A program made the translations under genes and the position numbers. Shown piece after piece: positions 58,676 to 64,000 of a stretch of 64,000 nucleotides of DNA. This stretch comes from DAIQNV01 sp036788215 (GTDB lineage: Bacteria; Planctomycetota; Phycisphaerae; Phycisphaerales; UBA1924). The notes beneath the pieces are model-generated. The model was not told the origin of the DNA and ran no database searches. It saw only the letters and a list, made by a program, of their open reading frames with translations. How positions within the stretch are numbered: position 1 is the stretch's first letter; the number at the start of each line of letters is the position of its first letter. Location of the stretch: assembly GCA_036788215.1 (NCBI GenBank), contig DAIQNV010000007.1:1-64000 (forward strand), read 5' to 3'.

Positions 58676-59692
58676 GTGACCGAGACGACCGCACCAACCC
58701 ACCACCCCCTCCCCGGGCCCGCCGAAAACGCCGCGGAAACGACCCGCGCGGACGCCGCCGCCCGCCCCGACGCCCCACGCATCTGGGCCGCCCTCCTCGA
58801 GACCGCCAAGCCCGGCATCACCCGCCTGGTCACCATCACCGCCATCATCGGGTTCGCCTTCGAGGCTCTCGCCTCCCGCGAGCTCACCCTCCTCGAGTTC
58901 CTCGCCCGGGGGCTCGTCGTCATCGTCGGCGCCGGCCTCACCTCCGCCGGGGCCAACGCCCTCAACATGTGGATGGAGCCCGACCGCGACGCCCGCATGC
59001 GCCGCACCGAGAAGCGCCCCATCCCCGCCGGCATCCTCACGCCCAACACCGTCCTCCTCTGGGGCCTCACCCTGAGCGCCGTGGGCACCCTCGCCCTGCT
59101 CATCCTCATCGGGCCCGCCCCGGGCCTCGCCGCCCTCGCCGGCGTCGTCCTCTATGTCCTCGTCTACACGCCCCTGAAGCCCCACACCGTCTGGAACACC
59201 CTCGTCGGCGCGGTGCCGGGCGCGGTCCCGCCCCTCATCGGCGCCGCCGCCGCGACCAACGCGCCGGGCCTCGAGCCTCTCCTGCGCCCCACCGGCTGGT
59301 CCATCTTCCTGCTCATGCTCGTCTGGCAGATCCCCCACTTCCTCGCCATCGCCTGGATCTACCGCGACGAGTACGCCCGCGCCGGCCTCCGCATGCTCCC
59401 CTCGATCGACCGCACCGGCGAGGCCACCTCCTTCACCGTCATCCTCTCCTCCATCGCGCTGCTCGCGGTCTCCCTCGCCCCCGCCCTCGCGGCGCCCGAC
59501 ATCGTCGGGGGCGTCTACATCGTCTTCGCGGTCGTCTCGGGCCTCGCCTACCTCTGGCTCGCCATCCGCCTCGCCGACAACCGCGACAACAAGTCCGCCA
59601 AGGCGGTCTTCTTCGCCTCCATCGCCCACCTCCCCCTCCTGCTCCTCGTCCTGCTCGCCGAGGGCGCCGCCCGGGGCCTCATCGCCGGATGA
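58676..59692 (+). CDS. ctaB: Protoheme IX farnesyltransferase (heme O synthase)
   Basis: 338 residues from GTG at 58676. About 35 polar residues, then a UbiA-type prenyltransferase with nine helices. Motifs are TKPGITRLVT-like AKPGITRLVTITAI, the DxxxD site NMWMEPDRDARMRRTEKRPI and the second site YTPLKPHTVWNTLVGAVPG. It makes heme O, the precursor of heme A, for aa3- or bo-type oxidases. Its stop overlaps the next start (ATGA), the first of three such overlaps in this operon. Confidence 0.95.
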   Translation: MTETTAPTHHPLPGPAENAAETTRADAAARPDAPRIWAALLETAKPGITRLVTITAIIGFAFEALASRELTLLEFLARGLVVIVGAGLTSAGANALNMWMEPDRDARMRRTEKRPIPAGILTPNTVLLWGLTLSAVGTLALLILIGPAPGLAALAGVVLYVLVYTPLKPHTVWNTLVGAVPGAVPPLIGAAAATNAPGLEPLLRPTGWSIFLLMLVWQIPHFLAIAWIYRDEYARAGLRMLPSIDRTGEATSFTVILSSIALLAVSLAPALAAPDIVGGVYIVFAVVSGLAYLWLAIRLADNRDNKSAKAVFFASIAHLPLLLLVLLAEGAARGLIAG

Positions 59693-60660
59693 CCACGACC
59701 ACACCCCACGCCGACGACGCCCACACCCAACCCGCCGTCGCCCTCCGCGCCGCCGCCCTCATCCACGCCCACGCCCCAGACGGCGCACCGCGTGGCCTCG
59801 CCCACACCACCCTTGAGATCCGCCGCGCAGAGTGGACTGCGCTCGTCGGGCCCAATGGCTCGGGCAAATCCACCCTCGCCGCCCTCGCCTCCGCCCTCAG
59901 CGCCCCCACCGCGGGCGAGGTCACCATCCTGGGCCACACCCTGGGCCCGGACGACACGCCCCCCAGAGCCCTCCGCACCCAGCTCGCCTTGGTCACGCAG
60001 ACCACCACCGCCGATCCCTTGCTCACCGTCCGCGAGAACCTCGCCCTCACCGCCCATCTGCGGGGGCTCAAAGGCAACGACGCTAGAACCGCGGTCACCG
60101 AAGCCGCCGAAGCCTTCGAGCTCACCGATCGCCTCGACGACCGCGTCAAAACACTCTCCGGTGGCCTCGCCCGACGCACCGACCTCGCCCGCGCCCTCGT
60201 CGCACCGCGTCCCCTCTGCGTCCTCGACGAACCCGACGCCGGCCTCGACGCCGGAGCCCGAACGCTCCTGCTCAATCGCATCCGCGAACTCTCGAGCTCC
60301 GGCGCCGCGGTCATCACCATCACCCACGACGCCGAACTCGCCCGCCACGCCGACCGCGTCCTCGTGCTCGACGCCGGCGAGGTCATCGCCGACGCCCCTC
60401 CCCGCGACCTGCTGAAGCCCTTGGGCCAGCTCATCGTCCGCATCGCCCCCACCGAGCGGGCAGAGGCGATCGAGCGCCTCGCGACCACCCACCACGCGAC
60501 CCTGCACGCCGACGAGCGGGGGTGGATCGCGGTCGGCCAGCACGCCGAGACGCTCGCGGTCGCGTGCGCACACGCCGGGATCTCCGCGACGCTGAGTCCC
60601 CCGACCATCGACGATTCCGTGCGTACGGCCCACGCCCCTCAAGACGGGGTGGCCAAATGA
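59689..60660 (+). CDS. ABC transporter ATP-binding protein
   Basis: 323 residues from ATG at 59689. Walker A GPNGSGKSTL, Q-loop VTQTTTADPL, signature LSGGLARRTDLARAL, Walker B LCVLDEPDAGLD and switch His in ITITHDAEL are all present. A C-terminal domain of about 100 residues (QLIVRIAPTERAEAIERLAT) is typical of export-type CcmA/NosF-like ATPases. It pairs with the permease that follows. Placement between heme O synthase and SCO suggests a role in oxidase maturation, for example export of a heme or copper-related compound. Confidence 0.85.
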   Translation: MTTTTPHADDAHTQPAVALRAAALIHAHAPDGAPRGLAHTTLEIRRAEWTALVGPNGSGKSTLAALASALSAPTAGEVTILGHTLGPDDTPPRALRTQLALVTQTTTADPLLTVRENLALTAHLRGLKGNDARTAVTEAAEAFELTDRLDDRVKTLSGGLARRTDLARALVAPRPLCVLDEPDAGLDAGARTLLLNRIRELSSSGAAVITITHDAELARHADRVLVLDAGEVIADAPPRDLLKPLGQLIVRIAPTERAEAIERLATTHHATLHADERGWIAVGQHAETLAVACAHAGISATLSPPTIDDSVRTAHAPQDGVAK

Positions 60661-61442
60661 TCCCCGCCACGACCGCCCTCGCCCGGCGCGAGTTCGTCCG
60701 CACCTTCCGCCAGCCCGCCTTCCTGGTGGGCACGGTGCTGACGCCCCTGCTCGCCTGGCTCCTCTTTGCCGCGGGCTTCGCCCGCGCCATAACTCCTGAA
60801 GCAGCGGACGATTACGCGACCTACCTCGCGCCGGGCATGGCCCTCCTCATCGTCCTCTTCGGCTCGCTCTACGCCGGCATGACCCTCGCCGACGAGCGCG
60901 AGCGGGCGTTCGTCCAGACCCTCGCGGGCGAGGGTTGCCCCGCATCCGCAGTCGCGCTCGGCAAACTCGGGGCGGGCGCCGCCATCTCGACCGCGCAAGC
61001 CCTTCTCGTGATTGCACTTATCCCACTCGCCGGAGGCACGATCTCTGTCCTGGCGGCGCTCCTGGCGATCCCGATCCTGCTGCTGGCGTCCATCGGCGCG
61101 GGGGGGGTGTCGGCTTGGCTTGCCGCGTACGCGAAGACACCCCGGGCCTTTCATGGGCTCATCAACCTCGTGCTGCTCCCCGCCTGGATGCTCAGCGGCG
61201 CGATCTTCCCGCTCGAGACCGCGAGCGGGTGGATCCGGGGACTGGCGATTGTGAATCCCGCGTCGTGGGCCCATGCGGCGCTGTCGCAAGCGATGCTGCA
61301 CCAGACCTTTGCGCCGATGCCGGTGCTCGCGGTCGGCGCGTTCGCGTTTGCGGGCGCGGCGCTCGCGACCCTGGGCGTGGCCCGCGCGGTGGTGCGCACA
61401 CGTCGCGCGGCACCGGCCCGAACGGAGAAGAATCACCGATGA
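60657..61442 (+). CDS. ABC-2 type permease
   Basis: 261 residues from ATG at 60657, overlapping the ATPase stop by 4 bp. About six membrane helices with ABC-2 features: ARREFVRTFRQPAFLVGTVL at the N-terminus, the long cytoplasmic segment LADERERAFVQTLAGEG, and NLVLLPAWMLSGAIFPLETA in the second half. Partner of the preceding ATPase. The first half is C-rich on the coding strand and the second half, from about 61,050, is G-rich, an abrupt change inside one intact gene. Confidence 0.85.
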   Translation: MIPATTALARREFVRTFRQPAFLVGTVLTPLLAWLLFAAGFARAITPEAADDYATYLAPGMALLIVLFGSLYAGMTLADERERAFVQTLAGEGCPASAVALGKLGAGAAISTAQALLVIALIPLAGGTISVLAALLAIPILLLASIGAGGVSAWLAAYAKTPRAFHGLINLVLLPAWMLSGAIFPLETASGWIRGLAIVNPASWAHAALSQAMLHQTFAPMPVLAVGAFAFAGAALATLGVARAVVRTRRAAPARTEKNHR

Positions 61443-62107
61443 AGAACGCCCCGCCCGCCTTCAAGGCCATCGTCCTCGTCGCGATCACAGGGCTGCTCGC
61501 CTCCGTCGCGGCGCTCTTCTTCTTTCTGCCCGGGAACGCTCTGCCCCCTCCGGCGGACCCGACGGAGGAGTCGTTCTTCGAGGGGTTCGAGGTCAAGCCC
61601 TTCGCGTTCATCGATCAGGACGGGGAACCGGCGACCGAGGCGGTCTTCGATGGCGAGGTGACGGTGCTGGAGTTCTTCTTCACGAACTGCCCGCTCGCGT
61701 GCCCCGGGATGACGGGGCGGATGATGGAGATCGCGGAGCGGCTCGACGACACGAGGGTGCGGTTCGCCGGGATCAGCGTCGACGGCGCGACGGACACCCC
61801 GGAAAGGCTGCGGGCCTACATGGAGCAGTACGCGATGGACCCCGCGGAGTGGACGCTGATGACGGCGCCGCAGGACGAGGTGCGGACGCTGCTCGAGGCG
61901 GGGCTCGGGCTGACGATCCGCATCGATGACTCGATGGCGATCCCGCTTGAGGGAGGCGGGTCGACGATGAACGTGAACCACCCTACGCGCCTGCTGCTCA
62001 TCGGTCCCGACCGGTCACTGGTGTACGCGGCGTCGTACACACGGGATGAGGAGGTCGATCTGCTGGTCGAGCGTGCGCGACGTATGTCGGCGGCGCTCGA
62101 TGACTGA
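61439..62107 (+). CDS. SCO1/SenC family copper chaperone, second copy
   Basis: 222 residues from ATG at 61439, overlapping the permease stop by 4 bp. N-terminal anchor (AIVLVAITGLLASVAALFFF), then the SCO thioredoxin fold with FFTNCPLACPGM (CxxxC copper ligands) and VNHPTRLLLIGPD (His ligand). Function as for the copy at 50.3 kb. As the last gene of ctaB-ABC-ABC-SCO it links copper insertion to heme O synthesis. Confidence 0.93.
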   Translation: MKNAPPAFKAIVLVAITGLLASVAALFFFLPGNALPPPADPTEESFFEGFEVKPFAFIDQDGEPATEAVFDGEVTVLEFFFTNCPLACPGMTGRMMEIAERLDDTRVRFAGISVDGATDTPERLRAYMEQYAMDPAEWTLMTAPQDEVRTLLEAGLGLTIRIDDSMAIPLEGGGSTMNVNHPTRLLLIGPDRSLVYAASYTRDEEVDLLVERARRMSAALDD

Positions 62108-62189
62108 TGCGACCGCGGCGAGCGCGCGGTCCGCGTTCGCTCGGGCCCGGGCGGCGGCCCGCCGGTTGACCTGGGCGCGGAGCCGGCGT

Positions 62190-62768
62190 CTAGCCCGCTC
62201 TTTGGCCGAAGCCGCCTCCGCGCTGAGCCGCGTCGCGCCCGCGGTCTGATGGCCTGCGGGGCGTGTCCGGGGTGGCGTGTTGCTTGAGTCTCTGGATCCC
62301 ACGGTACTTCCAGTTGTTGATCGCCGAGACCTGGACGCCCAGCGATGCAGCGGCCTGCTGGTAACTGAGACCTCCGCAGACGATGAGCCGAACCGCGTCC
62401 TGCTCCGCGGGGCTGAGCTCCGCGACGGTGCGTCGGGCACGGACCTGCTCTTCGGTGCGTTCGACCTCCCCGGGGGCCCGCTCCTCATGACGCGGGCCTC
62501 GCTCGCGGAGTTCCTGATCGATCCACGCTTCCAGGCGTTGGGCCCGGCGGTAGCGGCGCTTGATCAGGTTGTCCGCGATCTTGATGAGATAACTCGCGGA
62601 GATGGTCTTTCTTTCGAGATCCCTCAGATCGAGCAGGCGTGTGAACACCTCCTGAGCGACATCCTCAGCGGAGGATGCGTCGAGTGACCCACGCGCGAAC
62701 AGGTACACCCGCTCGTAGTAGCGCTCGAAGAGATCCAGCACGGTTCGTCCGCGGATTTCCGCCGACAT
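62190..62768 (-). CDS. ECF-type RNA polymerase sigma factor
   Basis: 192 residues from ATG at 62768, RBS GGGAGGG about 8 nt upstream; the longer frame to 62927 lacks an RBS. Region 2: LFERYYERVYLFARGSLDAS, EDVAQEVFTRLLDL. Region 4: LSPAEQDAVRLIVCGGLSYQ, AAASLGVQVSAINNWKYRGI. No anti-sigma gene is adjacent, so control must come from another route. The C-terminal tail (TPRRPSDRGRDAAQRGGG) is unstructured. The 276 bp upstream to 63044 shows no gene. Confidence 0.82.
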   Translation of the reverse strand: MSAEIRGRTVLDLFERYYERVYLFARGSLDASSAEDVAQEVFTRLLDLRDLERKTISASYLIKIADNLIKRRYRRAQRLEAWIDQELRERGPRHEERAPGEVERTEEQVRARRTVAELSPAEQDAVRLIVCGGLSYQQAAASLGVQVSAINNWKYRGIQRLKQHATPDTPRRPSDRGRDAAQRGGGFGQRAG

Positions 62769-63044
62769 CACTAGCCCTCCCGCCCCGCTGCTGGTCCCCG
62801 CAGCGTGGGCGTTGTTGGACTCCGCTACCTCTGCCTCGATGCTCCATCGGTCGGTCGCGAACGCAGACCTTGAAGACAGGGGCCGGTCAGACACGGCCCG
62901 CCGGTTGAGCGGATCGACCCATTCCATTGGAACCGATCCGCAATAGTCGGCATTTCACCCGAATCGTAAACGCGATTTCCGGATCAGGGAAGGGGTCAAG
63001 GGGTGTCAAGGTGGGTGAATCGGGAAAATGGGGTGAATACGCAC

Positions 63045-64000
63045 TCACTCTTCCCCGGATCCGGTGGACTTAGGGGCCTCGCCCAGTGGCGGACCCTTGG
63101 GTCGGTTGCCGGGGCGGCGGGGCACCCCTTCCCGAAGCGGGTGGGTCATCCGCACAGACGGCCCGAGGCGTTGGAGCTCGACCGGGCCCAGGCGGATAGC
63201 GGAGTCGGGCTTCGCGTCCCGGAGCCAGTCGGCGGCGCCGAGACGCTCGCGCCGGCACAGATCGGGGAGTCCCCGGGGGTCGGCGGTGATGCGGTGCGCC
63301 TCGCGCGCGAGGAGGTCCGCGAGGAGCGGGCCCGGGAGGTCCAGGAGGTCGGCGCGGCTCCAGGTGGTGGCGCCCGGGGAATGCTCGGCGGGGACGGTGC
63401 CTGCGATCGCGGCGACTGCGCTGTCGAGGTCGGCGCAGGCCTGTGCGGAGCGGGCGGCGGAGGCTGGCGCGGTCGGGCGGAGTTCCTTGAGCATGGGCAG
63501 GACGCGGGCGCGGAGGGCGGCCCGGGTGCGGGTGAGGTCGCGGTTGGTGCGGTCCTCGTTCCACGCGATGGCGTGGTCGCGGAGCATCGCGCGGGCGTCC
63601 TCGGGATCGAGAGCCAGCATGGGGCGGATGAGCATGCGCTCGTGGGCGAGCGGGCGGGTGGGGCGGATGCCGGCGAGGCCCCGGGGGCCGGAGCCTCGGA
63701 GGAGGCGAATGAGGACGGTCTCGAGCTGGTCGTCGGCGTGGTGGGCGGTGGCAACGAAGGGGAGTCCGGCCTCGAAGGCGAGGTTGGCGAGCGCGTCGTA
63801 GCGGGCGTGGCGGGCGTTGGCTTCGGCGTTTCCAGGGGTTTTCGCGACAGCGACGGAGGCCTCGACGAAGGGGCGGTCGAGGCGTTTGGCGAGGTCGCGG
63901 ACGCGGTCGCGGTCGGCGGCGGTCTCGTCGGCGGTGCGGAGATCGTGGCGGATGTGGGCGAGGGTGAAGGGTGCGTTGGCTCGCGTCAGGGCGACCGCGA
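63045..64000 (-). CDS. tilS: tRNA(Ile)-lysidine synthase, C-terminal part
   Basis: The gene enters from the right edge and ends at TGA 63045-63047; about 317 residues are visible. ARHARYDAL, ATAHHADDQLETVLIRLLRG and SGPRGLAGIRP are hallmark TilS segments, followed by the helical substrate-binding part (RDHAIAWNEDRTNRDLTRTR). TilS makes lysidine-34 in tRNA-Ile(CAU) so that it reads AUA. The P-loop (SGGxDS) is outside the window. The last 40 residues are Pro/Gly/Arg-rich. Confidence 0.93.
   Translation of the reverse strand, partial: AVALTRANAPFTLAHIRHDLRTADETAADRDRVRDLAKRLDRPFVEASVAVAKTPGNAEANARHARYDALANLAFEAGLPFVATAHHADDQLETVLIRLLRGSGPRGLAGIRPTRPLAHERMLIRPMLALDPEDARAMLRDHAIAWNEDRTNRDLTRTRAALRARVLPMLKELRPTAPASAARSAQACADLDSAVAAIAGTVPAEHSPGATTWSRADLLDLPGPLLADLLAREAHRITADPRGLPDLCRRERLGAADWLRDAKPDSAIRLGPVELQRLGPSVRMTHPLREGVPRRPGNRPKGPPLGEAPKSTGSGEE

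Noticed and set aside
62100..62249. A 49-codon plus-strand ORF whose ATG overlaps the end of the second SCO gene
   Set aside because: It has the overlap style of this operon, but the product is almost only Ala/Arg/Leu and its last 60 bp are antisense to the sigma factor gene. No RBS of its own and no family; more likely chance.

Overview
The window is high-GC DNA (about 70% by eye) from a draft assembly, with two 100-bp runs of N. It looks chromosomal and most like a planctomycete of the class Phycisphaerae. Reasons: two secreted proteins with paired C-terminal 'GC-type dockerin' repeats ending in Gly-Cys-Pro, a PEP-CTERM-like sorting tail, a fused CcoN-CcoO oxidase subunit, a futalosine-pathway menaquinone gene, a KDO (LPS) gene, and short dispersed palindromic repeats of the kind that litter planctomycete genomes. 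I see no plasmid, phage, IS element or CRISPR array.

Layout. 1-1.7 kb: 5' part of mqnD, a small hypothetical gene, and an island of dispersed repeats. 1.7-9.9 kb: purF, rpsD, a two-gene unknown unit, a PpiD-like chaperone, a MATE exporter and a B12-binding/MeaB GTPase fusion. 10-16.4 kb: a LuxR-type regulator, an operon of a sorted DUF4394-like protein, ECF sigma and anti-sigma, and a dockerin-anchored metzincin protease. 16.8-19.6 kb: a hybrid histidine kinase with three tandem PAS copies, split by a frameshift. 19.6-31.3 kb: tRNA-Phe, a dipeptide-ABC ATPase overlapping a MASE1-PP2C phosphatase, def, then a plus-strand run of TPR protein, kdsB, a divergent pyrG, fmt and an aldehyde dehydrogenase/FAD oxidase pair that fits lysine-pipecolate catabolism. 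31.3-46.9 kb: a complete cbb3 oxidase and assembly operon on the minus strand (ccoNO, Q, P, G, H, SafE-like, I, S), followed by a giant DUF4011-helicase-nuclease, with an Rrf2 regulator divergent from ccoNO. 46.9-56.4 kb: a dockerin/choice-of-anchor-B protein, an SCO protein, and a surface-glycan cluster. 56.5-58.7 kb: tRNA-Tyr, tRNA-Arg, a secreted EEP-family protein and a second repeat island. 58.7-64 kb: heme O synthase, an ABC exporter and SCO coupled by 4-bp overlaps, an ECF sigma factor, and tilS running off the end.

How the parts fit. Much of the window serves respiration: menaquinone synthesis, cbb3 oxidase and its copper/heme assembly factors, heme O synthase and two SCO copper chaperones. 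The SCO proteins and heme O synthase imply another oxidase with CuA elsewhere in the genome. A second theme is the envelope: KDO, glycosyltransferases, sorted and dockerin-tagged secreted proteins, and ECF regulation. The most unusual large-scale signal is a block of about 31 kb (about 30.1-61.05 kb) in which plus-strand GC skew is inverted whatever the gene direction.
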